A stretch of 30,827 nt of DNA, from positions 1 to 30,827 of the forward strand of contig CANLJW010000013.1 in assembly GCA_947491605.1 (NCBI GenBank), given 5' to 3'. Position 1 is the first letter of the stretch; each line of letters starts with the position of its first letter. This stretch comes from UBA7398 sp947491605. GTDB lineage: Bacteria; Actinomycetota; Actinomycetes; Nanopelagicales; Nanopelagicaceae. Shown here piece after piece: positions 15,991 through 23,611 of the stretch. The notes beneath the pieces were generated by a model, which did not search any database, was not told the origin of the DNA, and was given only the letters and a program-made list of their open reading frames with translations. The position numbers and the translations under genes were made by a program.

Positions 15991-17577
15991 ATGTTTCGCT
16001 CAGCTCATATAGATACTTTTACCCGAGAAAATTTACCACCAAAGGAGAAATGGCCGGAATTAACGACGCCGCCGATTTATCCAGAACGGTTAAATGCCAG
16101 CGAAGTTTTGCTTGATAAAACCATGGTCCGTGTTGGACGCGAAAAAATAGCTGTGATAGCGGCTGAGGGTTCCATTTCATATGGTGCATTATTTGATCAA
16201 GTAAATGCAATTTCACTCTACTTGGAAAGTATCGGGGTGCAGCCGGGAAATCGAATTCTCCTTCGCGGACCCAACAATGCTTCAATAGTTGCGCTTTGGT
16301 TTGCGGTACTAAGGGTAGGCGCAGTTGCAGTTACCACTATTCACTTACAACGAACTGGTGAATTAGAAAAAATTGTAGAAATTGCCAAAGTTCAATTCGC
16401 ATTAGTGGACTACAGATTCTTGGATGAATGGACCGCTGTTAAGGATTATGGTGGGAAAACTTTAATTTATGGTGGTGGCGCAGAATCAGATATCTTTATC
16501 GCTGCAAGTAAATTCACCGGCGCACACCAACCATGTGATACCGCTTCTGATGATGTCAGCCTGTTAGCCTTTACATCTGGCTCAACTGGCATACCTAAAG
16601 CAACCATGCATTTTCATCGAGATATTTTGACGATCGCAGATACATTCGCAAAAGAGATATTGCAACCAAATGAGACCGATATATTTGCTGGTTCACCACC
16701 GATAGCTTTCACTTTCGGGCTTGGCGCACTCGTTATTTTTCCGTTCTGGGCAGGTGCGACTTCGCTGATGCTAGAAGCAGCTGCTCCGCCAATCCTCTTG
16801 AAAGAGATTGCTACACATGGCGTTACCGTTTTATTTACCGCTCCAACTGCATATCGGGCAATCTTGCCGTTGCTGGATGAAACTCCAGTACCTACTTTGC
16901 GACGCTGCGTTTCTGCTGGTGAGCACCTACCAAAATCTACTTGGGAAGCATGGCACGCGGCTACCGGCATAAAAATTATTGATGGGATTGGCGCAACCGA
17001 AATGCTTCATATATTTATCTCCGCCGCAGATGACGAAATTATTCCTGGAATGACCGGCAGGGTTGTCACAGGCTTTACTGCGAAAATATTTGATGAAGAT
17101 TTTAATGAATTACCGAGAGGTGAACCTGGCTTGTTAGCAGTTAAAGGGCCAACTGGGTGCAGATACTTAAATGATGCACGGCAGAGTAATTATGTAAAGA
17201 ATGGTTGGAATTTTACTGGTGATATTTTCATCCAGCACGAAAATGATTATTTTCAATATCAGTCAAGGTCAGATGACATGATAATTTCGAGTGGTTATAA
17301 CGTTGCTGCACCAGAAGTCGAAAACGCTTTACTGACCCACCAAGCGGTAATGGAGAGCGCAGTAGTTGGTTTACCGGATGAAGAACGAGGGATGATCGTT
17401 ACCGCGTATGTAGTTCTACGGCCTGGTTTTATCGCAAGTGATGAGTTAAAGAAAGAGTTGCAAGACCATGTGAAGAGCACGATCGTGCCATTTAAATATC
17501 CACGATTACTTCATTTTGTGGAAACTTTGCCAAAAACAACCACCGGGAAGTTACAAAGATTTAGATTGAAAGATTGA
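15991..17577 (+). CDS. 2-aminobenzoate-CoA ligase-like AMP-dependent synthetase
   Basis: A 528-residue acyl-adenylating enzyme that joins a carboxylic acid to CoA with ATP. The P-loop is TSGSTGIPK (195-203), followed by GATE, TGD and the C-terminal catalytic lysine Lys520 in TTTGKLQR. The N-terminus SAHIDTFTRENLPP with the later YPERLNASEVLLD closely follows the pattern I know from 2-aminobenzoate- and benzoate-CoA ligases. This gene lies directly behind kynureninase, with no base between stop and start, and that enzyme releases 2-aminobenzoate (anthranilate). Anthraniloyl-CoA is therefore the most likely product. Benzoate or another aromatic acid is the main alternative. The next gene overlaps its stop by one base (TGATG). 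Confidence 0.85.
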   Translation: MFRSAHIDTFTRENLPPKEKWPELTTPPIYPERLNASEVLLDKTMVRVGREKIAVIAAEGSISYGALFDQVNAISLYLESIGVQPGNRILLRGPNNASIVALWFAVLRVGAVAVTTIHLQRTGELEKIVEIAKVQFALVDYRFLDEWTAVKDYGGKTLIYGGGAESDIFIAASKFTGAHQPCDTASDDVSLLAFTSGSTGIPKATMHFHRDILTIADTFAKEILQPNETDIFAGSPPIAFTFGLGALVIFPFWAGATSLMLEAAAPPILLKEIATHGVTVLFTAPTAYRAILPLLDETPVPTLRRCVSAGEHLPKSTWEAWHAATGIKIIDGIGATEMLHIFISAADDEIIPGMTGRVVTGFTAKIFDEDFNELPRGEPGLLAVKGPTGCRYLNDARQSNYVKNGWNFTGDIFIQHENDYFQYQSRSDDMIISSGYNVAAPEVENALLTHQAVMESAVVGLPDEERGMIVTAYVVLRPGFIASDELKKELQDHVKSTIVPFKYPRLLHFVETLPKTTTGKLQRFRLKD

Positions 17578-18296
17578 TGGCAGAAGAAGACCGCTCGGTA
17601 TTTGATCTGCCAACTGTAGATCCAACAAGCACTTTTAAATATGGAGAGTTCTCTGAACAAGTTGGCGATATTTTTGCTCCAAAAGTTAAGAAATTTAATA
17701 CTTTATTGGTGCTGATTCATGGCGGTTATTGGCGCCCTGAATATGATCGAGTGCATTTGCGACCGTTTGCCGCCGCCCTAAGTGAGTTGGGATACCAAGT
17801 TATATCTTTGGAATACCGGAGAATTCCAGGTAATCCAGATGCGATGGTTTCAGATATTGATTTAGCTATAAAAAATTTGCCAACCGATGATTTCATCTTG
17901 ATAGGTCACTCAGCTGGCGGACATTTAGCTCTAGTTGCTTGCGCAAAAAATAAAGGAGTTAAAAGCGTGATTGCCCTAGCCCCAGTTACTTCTCTATTAG
18001 CAACCTACGAGATGGACTTAGATAAATCTGCGGCGCTGGAATTCTTAGGTGAACCGGCAAATTTGCGACCAGATTTAGATCCAATGACTTTTGACCCATT
18101 ATCTGCAAATATATCGATCATCCATGGAGAGAGCGATCTATGGGTACCGATTGAGATAACCCGTAAATATGTGGAGAAGTTAAAAGACGAAGGAAGTTCA
18201 ATCAATTACATAGAGTTAGCAAATATCGGCCACTTTGAAATGATTCACCCTCAAAGTATTGTCTGGTCAGAGTTAATCTCGCAGATCAACAAATGA
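17577..18296 (+). CDS. Alpha/beta hydrolase, possible kynurenine formamidase
   Basis: A 239-residue alpha/beta-hydrolase with HGGYW oxyanion motif (residues 48-52) and a full triad: Ser112 in GHSAGG, Asp187 in HGESDLW and His219 in IGHFEM. HGGYW plus GHSAGG is the signature of the eukaryotic-type arylformamidase that turns N-formylkynurenine into kynurenine, unlike the metal-dependent bacterial KynB. Directly upstream lie kynureninase and an anthranilate-CoA-ligase-like gene, so a formamidase fits well. The motif is shared by carboxylesterases, and hydrolysis of a later CoA or ester intermediate is the alternative. ATG 17577 shares a base with the ligase stop (TGATG), so translation is coupled. 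Confidence 0.8.
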   Translation: MAEEDRSVFDLPTVDPTSTFKYGEFSEQVGDIFAPKVKKFNTLLVLIHGGYWRPEYDRVHLRPFAAALSELGYQVISLEYRRIPGNPDAMVSDIDLAIKNLPTDDFILIGHSAGGHLALVACAKNKGVKSVIALAPVTSLLATYEMDLDKSAALEFLGEPANLRPDLDPMTFDPLSANISIIHGESDLWVPIEITRKYVEKLKDEGSSINYIELANIGHFEMIHPQSIVWSELISQINK

Positions 18297-18309
18297 AAAC
18301 GGAGTAAAT

Positions 18310-19101
18310 ATGCCACGGAATATCTTTATCACAGGTGGAATGGGTGGCATCGGCCAGTCGTGTGTTCGAAAATTTATTGCCCAAGGTGACTTAGTTACAT
18401 TCACCTTCGCAGAAGATAAAGCAAATTTTGCGGCTGCTGAAAAATTTGCAGAATCTTGCAACGGCAAAGCAACCGCAGTTGCAATTGATATGAGTGATGC
18501 TGAATCAATTCGCAAAACACTATTATCGGCGCAATCGAAAATGGGCTCGATAGATACTTTGGTAAATGCTGCTGCGGTCGGATCGGCAACCGTGACAACT
18601 TATGCATCTGATAAAGACCAACAAGACTCGATGATGTTTGCGATAAATGCATATGGCGCTTTGAAGATTTCCGAAATTTTTATTGAAATCACTAGCGAAT
18701 CAAAAAACGTCCGCAAGTTAATTAATTTCAGCTCAGTAGGCGGAGGATTTCAAGCATTTCCGCACTTCCGACTTTCAGACGGGATGAGCAAGGCTGCAGT
18801 CTCGTTCTTAACCCGACAATTAGCGGCCGAGAACGTCTATACAAATGTAGATGTTTTCGCAATCTCACCCGGCGCTACAAACACTGGAATGTTTCAAGCG
18901 AGCACCCTTGTCGGCATGTCAGAGAGTGAACGGAATTCATTTATCGCATCCCTTCCAAAAGGTCGATTAATAGAGCCAGATGAGATTGCAGAGATTGTGA
19001 TTTTCCTTGCCGCTCCAGCATCAACTTCAATGCATGGGGCAATAATTGATGCTTCGATGGGGCTAGCGGTAAGGCCAGGCTTGTTAAGCGAGCTGGAATA
19101 A
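18310..19101 (+). CDS. SDR family protein with substituted catalytic tyrosine
   Basis: A 263-residue Rossmann-fold short-chain dehydrogenase family member. The nucleotide loop TGGMGGIG (8-15) is intact and the NNAG motif is NAAA (86-89). The serine position is present in NFSSVGGG (141-142). Where YxxxK should stand the sequence reads DGMSK, with Asp157 in place of Tyr and Lys161 kept. Loss of the proton-donating Tyr suggests altered chemistry or a binding role and not ordinary alcohol dehydrogenation. It starts 13 bases after the hydrolase gene with GGAG upstream, and the next gene starts one base after its stop. It may act on an anthranilate-derived product, but this is inference from position only. 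Confidence 0.85.
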   Translation: MPRNIFITGGMGGIGQSCVRKFIAQGDLVTFTFAEDKANFAAAEKFAESCNGKATAVAIDMSDAESIRKTLLSAQSKMGSIDTLVNAAAVGSATVTTYASDKDQQDSMMFAINAYGALKISEIFIEITSESKNVRKLINFSSVGGGFQAFPHFRLSDGMSKAAVSFLTRQLAAENVYTNVDVFAISPGATNTGMFQASTLVGMSESERNSFIASLPKGRLIEPDEIAEIVIFLAAPASTSMHGAIIDASMGLAVRPGLLSELE

Positions 19102-19102
19102 C

Positions 19103-20077
19103 TTGTTAAAAAAACTAAGCAATCTCTTTGGAAGCAGTAATGAATTAACGGAGCTAAACGACATTAGCAAAGTTCCTAGCGACAGCCGAAAACGGAAAAG
19201 CGATACTCTTCAATTTTATTCTGCAAATAGAAATATCGGAAACTACCTACCTGTTCTTGCTATCCATGAAATGCTCGGTGAAACTTTAGATACCTGGAAT
19301 ATCCATAAAAGCCCAGTTGATTGGGGCTATGTACATGCAAATTATTCAAGAGTAATTATTGGGGGAGCTGGATTACTGCATAGCGTTTTTGAAAAGTTTT
19401 GGGTTGACTTGGAAAAAAATTGCAAATTGCCAATTACGATCTGGGGAATCGGAGTCTGCTTGCCCGATAATGATGAGGTAAAAGGCGTCTCTAAAGCGGT
19501 AGTGCAGCGAGTTTTTGAAAAATCAAAATTTGCGAACGTGCGAGATGAATTGACTCGGGATTTCTATGAGTTAGATAGCGAGATTTCTATAACCGCTTGT
19601 CCTACTTTGGTTTACGTGAGCAACCACTTTGAAGTAGCAGAAAAAAGGAATAGCAATCGGGTACTTCACAGTTCACATGTAGATTTAGAGCCAAATGATC
19701 AAACTCCAATTATTCGGGATTCCATTGAAAGAGCTGGTTTTGAATATGCTTTTACGCCTAATATTGAAAGCGCTGAGAATGGTTTAAATCGAATTCTTAA
19801 GCTTTATCAGGATACTAATTATGTTGTAACAACGAGATTGCATGGCGCGATTATTGCTTACGCATTTCGGCGGCCATATATTGCAATCTCTTACGATCCA
19901 AAAATTACTGCATTTCATAAACTTTATGGCGGTGGCGTTTGTATAAAAAATCCAAATGAACTTACCAGAGCTCTCATTTCAGAGGATTTTAAAGAAGAAA
20001 GTAATTATCAGATAGAGCTTGATCGAGTTCGCGAATTCGGATTAATTGTTAAATCCGCCTTTCAAGTTGAGAGATGA
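19103..20077 (+). CDS. Polysaccharide pyruvyl transferase family protein
   Basis: A 324-residue protein of the PS_pyruv_trans family, whose members add a pyruvate ketal from phosphoenolpyruvate to sugar residues of surface polymers. Early NIGNYLPVLAIHEML resembles the family's N-terminal glycine motif, IGGAGLL and TIWGIGVCLP form the central strands, and the C-terminal VTTRLHGAIIAYAF with His247 is the strongest family mark. Its start is TTG 19103, one base after the SDR stop, so it probably depends on translational coupling. No glycosyltransferase or polysaccharide export gene is near. Its presence at the end of a kynurenine/anthranilate operon is odd. Whether it acts on a glycan, or has been recruited to another acceptor, cannot be told. 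Confidence 0.82.
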   Translation: MLKKLSNLFGSSNELTELNDISKVPSDSRKRKSDTLQFYSANRNIGNYLPVLAIHEMLGETLDTWNIHKSPVDWGYVHANYSRVIIGGAGLLHSVFEKFWVDLEKNCKLPITIWGIGVCLPDNDEVKGVSKAVVQRVFEKSKFANVRDELTRDFYELDSEISITACPTLVYVSNHFEVAEKRNSNRVLHSSHVDLEPNDQTPIIRDSIERAGFEYAFTPNIESAENGLNRILKLYQDTNYVVTTRLHGAIIAYAFRRPYIAISYDPKITAFHKLYGGGVCIKNPNELTRALISEDFKEESNYQIELDRVREFGLIVKSAFQVER

Positions 20078-20146
20078 GGCAAGTAAGAGTTTTTGGCCAC
20101 CAAGAGATGGCTAATTTATGGCTCAATAGCGTGATTTAATAAGCGA

Positions 20147-20824
20147 GTGTCAATAAACGAAACTAAGGAAGCGGTAGGCGTTCACTACGCAAAATCAACG
20201 CAGAGCCTTTACCCATTCTTTGCAGCAGCTTTCTGTGGCTTGCTTTTAATTTCAAATATCGGCGCAACGAAGTTAATTCACTTCGGTCCAATCATTACCG
20301 ATGGTGGCGCATTTCTATTCCCATTGGTTTACATAGTTGGTGATGTTTTAACTGAGGTTTATGGTTTTAAAGCTGCTCGTAAAGTCATATTTATGGGCTT
20401 TGCGATGGCGGTCTTAGCAGCTATCACTTTTTATCTGGTGCAGATTTCGCCCGCCGCGGATGGTTGGGAAAACCAAAGTGCGTTTGAATCAATATTGGGA
20501 TTTGTGCCACGAATTGTCTTAGCAAGTGTTTGTGGTTTCTTAATCGGCCAACTTCTTAATTCTTGGTCGCTAGCTTTAATTAAGCGATACACCAAAGAGC
20601 GAAAACTTTGGGTGCGCTTAATTGGCTCTACGGTAATTGGAGAATTAGCTGACACCATTGTGTTCTGCACTATTGCTTTCTACGGAATTATCACTGGCAA
20701 AGATTTCTTAAATTATGTTGTGGTCGGTTATGTTTACAAGACCCTTTTGGAAGTAATTCTGTTACCAGTTACCTACCCGACCATTGCATATGTTAAAAGG
20801 AAAGAACCGACTTATATTTCTTAA
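20147..20824 (+). CDS. Queuosine precursor transporter, YhhQ/VUT family
   Basis: A 225-residue membrane protein with about six spans, recognised by SNIGATKLI, ITDGGAFLFPLVYIVGDVLTEVYG and ELADTIVFCTIAF, the hallmarks of the YhhQ (queuosine precursor transporter) family. These proteins import preQ0, preQ1 or related deazaguanine bases. The last four bases overlap the end of the convergent tgt gene, whose product inserts such bases in tRNA. No queuosine synthesis gene is in the window, so the pair looks like a salvage set. The start is GTG 20147; the ribosome site is weak. A direct repeat ATGGCT at 20107 and 20119 lies upstream. No preQ1 riboswitch pattern was recognised in the 69-base leader. 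Confidence 0.92.
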   Translation: MSINETKEAVGVHYAKSTQSLYPFFAAAFCGLLLISNIGATKLIHFGPIITDGGAFLFPLVYIVGDVLTEVYGFKAARKVIFMGFAMAVLAAITFYLVQISPAADGWENQSAFESILGFVPRIVLASVCGFLIGQLLNSWSLALIKRYTKERKLWVRLIGSTVIGELADTIVFCTIAFYGIITGKDFLNYVVVGYVYKTLLEVILLPVTYPTIAYVKRKEPTYIS

Positions 20825-22074
20825 GCGTTTTGGCTACGACCGACCTGATATCTACCTAAGAAATCTTTTTTAAAATCAAAGAACTCCCGGTTATCAATGG
20901 CTTTCCGCATGTCGTCGACAAGTTTGATAATGAAGTACTCATTATGAATTGTGGCAAGTGTTGCTGCCAGAATTTCTTTACCCCTAAATAAGTGATTTAA
21001 ATAAGCTTTGGTGTAGTTCTGACAGGTATAACAACCGCAGCCCTCTTCAATCGGAGTGAAATCTCGCTTGAAAGCGCCATTTGAAACGTTGAATCTGCCG
21101 GTCTTTGTATAGACCGCACTCGTGCGCGCTTCGCGGGAAGGTGCAACGCAATCGAAAGTATCGGCACCATTTTCAACACCTACAAAAAGATCGCTCGGTT
21201 CGCCAATTCCAAGTAAATGACGGGGTTTATTACGCGGCAGCTCTTCATTAACCCATTTAACAATTGTGCCTAAAGTTGATTTATCTAACGCGCCACCAAT
21301 GCCAAACCCATCGAATTCAATTCCGGAATTTTCCATTGTTCCCAAATCTTTTGCAGCTTTGCGACGTAAGTCTTCATATTGCGCGCCTTGTAATACGCCA
21401 AAAAGTGCTTGATAGGGCTTACCTATCCGAGATTGCGTAAGCGCTTGGTGTTCGGCCAAACAACGGAGCGCCCAAAGTCGGGTGCGTTCCAATGATTTTT
21501 CTTGATAGCGGCGCGTGTTATGGAGCGTTGTACATTCATCGAAAGCAAAGATGATGTCTGCGCCAATTTGATGCTGCACTCTCATTGAAACTTCCGGAGT
21601 AAATCGATGCATAGAACCATCGAGGTGTGATTTAAAAGTTACGCCTTCATCATCAACATGAGCCAACCGCTCTTTTTTATCCGCGATAACATCATCAGCT
21701 CTAAAAGTATCGGCATCCATGGCGATAACTTTCTTAAACCCGACGCCAAGTGACATAACTTGAAAGCCACCGCTATCGGTAAAAGTTGGTTTATCCCAAT
21801 TCATAAATTTAGAAAGTCCACCAGCTTCATCCAAAATATCGGAACCTGGTTGCAGGTATAAATGATAAGCATTTGCCAGAAGCGCTTGTGCGCCAAGCTC
21901 TTTCATAGATTCCGGAAGTACTGATTTGACTGTGGCCTTAGTTCCCACTGGGATAAAAGCTGGCGTTTTAATTTCACCGTGGGGAGTAGATATAACGCCA
22001 GAGCGACCTAGACGGTCACCGCCCGGCTCCGATATTTCCGAGGTGATTTTAAAAGTGAAAGATTTATCAGCCAT
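20821..22074 (-). CDS. tgt: tRNA-guanine transglycosylase
   Basis: A 417-residue enzyme that swaps G34 in GUN-anticodon tRNAs for a 7-deazaguanine base on the way to queuosine. Visible residues are the general-acid/base Asp100 in TDSGGFQ, the LFGVLQG substrate loop, the nucleophile Asp308 in TFDCVAPSREAR and the zinc site Cys346, Cys348, Cys351 and His377 (CGCYTC and ATIHNE). The length is somewhat above the usual 370-390 residues because of an inserted charged stretch (DDVIADKKERLAHVDDEG, about 127-144) that actinobacterial versions also have. The start ATG 22074 is 29 bases from the divergent MFS start. The stop overlaps the queuosine-precursor transporter stop region. Confidence 0.95.
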   Translation of the reverse strand: MADKSFTFKITSEISEPGGDRLGRSGVISTPHGEIKTPAFIPVGTKATVKSVLPESMKELGAQALLANAYHLYLQPGSDILDEAGGLSKFMNWDKPTFTDSGGFQVMSLGVGFKKVIAMDADTFRADDVIADKKERLAHVDDEGVTFKSHLDGSMHRFTPEVSMRVQHQIGADIIFAFDECTTLHNTRRYQEKSLERTRLWALRCLAEHQALTQSRIGKPYQALFGVLQGAQYEDLRRKAAKDLGTMENSGIEFDGFGIGGALDKSTLGTIVKWVNEELPRNKPRHLLGIGEPSDLFVGVENGADTFDCVAPSREARTSAVYTKTGRFNVSNGAFKRDFTPIEEGCGCYTCQNYTKAYLNHLFRGKEILAATLATIHNEYFIIKLVDDMRKAIDNREFFDFKKDFLGRYQVGRSQNA

Positions 22075-22104
22075 TTGGGTTATCTAACCATTACCGTTAC
22101 CCAA
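22075..22104. promoter_or_regulatory. Very short divergent gap with nested inverted repeats
   Basis: Only 29 bases separate the tgt and MFS start codons. The gap itself is bounded by TTGGGT (22075-22080) and ACCCAA (22099-22104), and contains a compact palindrome GGTTATCTAACC (22078-22089). There is no Shine-Dalgarno sequence for the plus-strand gene. Either one transcript is leaderless and its promoter lies inside the opposite gene, or the true MFS start is further in. A dimeric regulator site is plausible but unproven. Confidence 0.4.
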
Positions 22105-23456
22105 TGCGGAAGTTATCAAAATCAAAAGCAGAAAAAGCCAAAGTTGGTCCGTTGGGGGCTTCTTATTGGAAACTATGGAGCGCAACTGCGATAAGTAATT
22201 TAGGGGATGGCGTATCTATGGTCGCCTATCCGTGGTTGGCATCTGCAATTACTCGTTCACCAATTCTGATTGCCCTGGCTGCTGTGGCATCACGTCTGCC
22301 GTGGCTGATTTTTACCCTACCCGCAGGAGTGATCACTGATCGCTTTGATCGGAAGAAAATTATTGTCGCGATGGATGCAGCGCGCGGATTTCTAACGGTT
22401 TTTGTAGCTGTAATGGTTTATTGGAAAGCGGACTCACTCCCAAAATTAAATGAACTTAATAATATTACTGATCTTGCGACTAATTGGCCACTTTATATAG
22501 TCGCGATCACCGCTTCCTTTCTCTTCGGTTGCGCTGAAGTTTTGCGCGACAACACTGCACAAACTTTTATGCCATCTGTTGTAAAAGAAGAGCAACTAGA
22601 AAAAGCAAATGGCCAAATGTGGTCGGCAGAGTCGCTGACAAATAGTTTTATTGGGCCACCTCTGGGTAGCTTTTTAATTGCAATTGGAGTATTCGTACCG
22701 TTCTTCTTTGATGCCGCTTCATTTTTTGTTGCAGTAGCGCTACTTTCGACAATCACTACGATTACAAAACCAATCACAAATGTTGAGAGTGCAAAACCAA
22801 AAGTTAAACCAAATTTTCGGGCTGAAATAAAAGAGGGTTTTGATTGGCTCTGGTCCCACGAGCTGCTTCGCCCAATGGCGATAATTCTTGGATCAATGAA
22901 TGGAATCTCGTCTTTAGGAGGCGCTGCATTTATTTTATTCGCCCAAGAAATCTTACATACCTCGGTCTTAGAATTTGCGATTTTGGGGACTTCGGGTGCG
23001 ATTGGCGGAATGATCGGCGGAATTTATGGGCCGAAGATTGCGAAAAAAATCGGAAGCGGACCTTCACTATTTTTAGCTTTACTTATTATGCCAATATTTG
23101 AAATCGTGATTGGCTTCTTGAGTTCTTGGCAAGTGGTTTGGTTACTCTTAGGTATCACCACCATTTTCGCCGTTCTATGGAATGTAATAACAGTTTCACT
23201 TAGACAGAGCATCATTCCCACCCATCTATTAGGGCGAGTAAATAGCGTCTATCGATTCTTTGCTTGGGGGACGATTCCAATTGGCTTATTAATTGGTGGT
23301 GGCTTGATTACCTTGATGGAGCACTTCACCTCAAGGGAATGGGCGCTTCGGACCCCGTACTTCGTGACTGGGGCGCTCGGCTTCATAATCCTGGCCTTTG
23401 CCGCCCCCCGCCTTACTACCGCCAAAATTGAGGCAGCTCGCGCTCAATCTAAGTGA
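22104..23456 (+). CDS. MFS transporter, multidrug/siderophore-exporter-like
   Basis: A 450-residue major facilitator with about twelve membrane spans. The first half begins with SATAISNLGDGVSMVAYPWL and carries the inter-helix 2/3 motif LPAGVITDRFDRKK, typical of the MFS_3/EntS-like exporter group. Acidic residues (Asp in NLGDG and EVLRDN) in the first helices would fit proton-coupled efflux. The central cytoplasmic loop is between about residues 212 and 240. Substrate is unknown; drugs, siderophores or metabolites are all possible. ATG 22104 gives a normal N-terminus but lacks a ribosome site. It is divergent from tgt and ends 155 bases before the peptide-binding protein gene. Confidence 0.88.
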   Translation: MRKLSKSKAEKAKVGPLGASYWKLWSATAISNLGDGVSMVAYPWLASAITRSPILIALAAVASRLPWLIFTLPAGVITDRFDRKKIIVAMDAARGFLTVFVAVMVYWKADSLPKLNELNNITDLATNWPLYIVAITASFLFGCAEVLRDNTAQTFMPSVVKEEQLEKANGQMWSAESLTNSFIGPPLGSFLIAIGVFVPFFFDAASFFVAVALLSTITTITKPITNVESAKPKVKPNFRAEIKEGFDWLWSHELLRPMAIILGSMNGISSLGGAAFILFAQEILHTSVLEFAILGTSGAIGGMIGGIYGPKIAKKIGSGPSLFLALLIMPIFEIVIGFLSSWQVVWLLLGITTIFAVLWNVITVSLRQSIIPTHLLGRVNSVYRFFAWGTIPIGLLIGGGLITLMEHFTSREWALRTPYFVTGALGFIILAFAAPRLTTAKIEAARAQSK

Positions 23457-23611
23457 AATAACCCGCTACAGGCCTAGAAGTGGCAGATTTCTCATTGCCA
23501 AATTGGGGCAAATTAGGGCAGACTCGCGTCTCCAAAGCAAAACAGCTGGCTGTGGGATCTGTCGACTTTCCACACCATCTTTTATATCCCGTCTATCACT
23601 AGGAGAAATAA
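23457..23611 (+). promoter_or_regulatory. Leader region of the peptide-importer operon
   Basis: A 155-base gap between the MFS stop and the binding-protein start. It has an imperfect hairpin TTGCC/GGCAA (23495-23511) without a U-run, a TATATC hexamer near 23583 that could serve as a -10 element, and a strong AGGAG ribosome site at about 23602-23606 before ATG 23612. No matching -35 element is convincing. No small ORF of merit is seen. Confidence 0.35.

Noticed and set aside
20078..20146. Possible preQ1 riboswitch before the queuosine-precursor transporter
   Set aside because: The short leader lacks the expected C-rich hairpin and A-rich tail pattern; only a short direct repeat is visible.
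23495..23511. TTGCC/GGCAA hairpin as an MFS terminator
   Set aside because: The stem is five pairs with no U-run after it, so it is not a convincing terminator.
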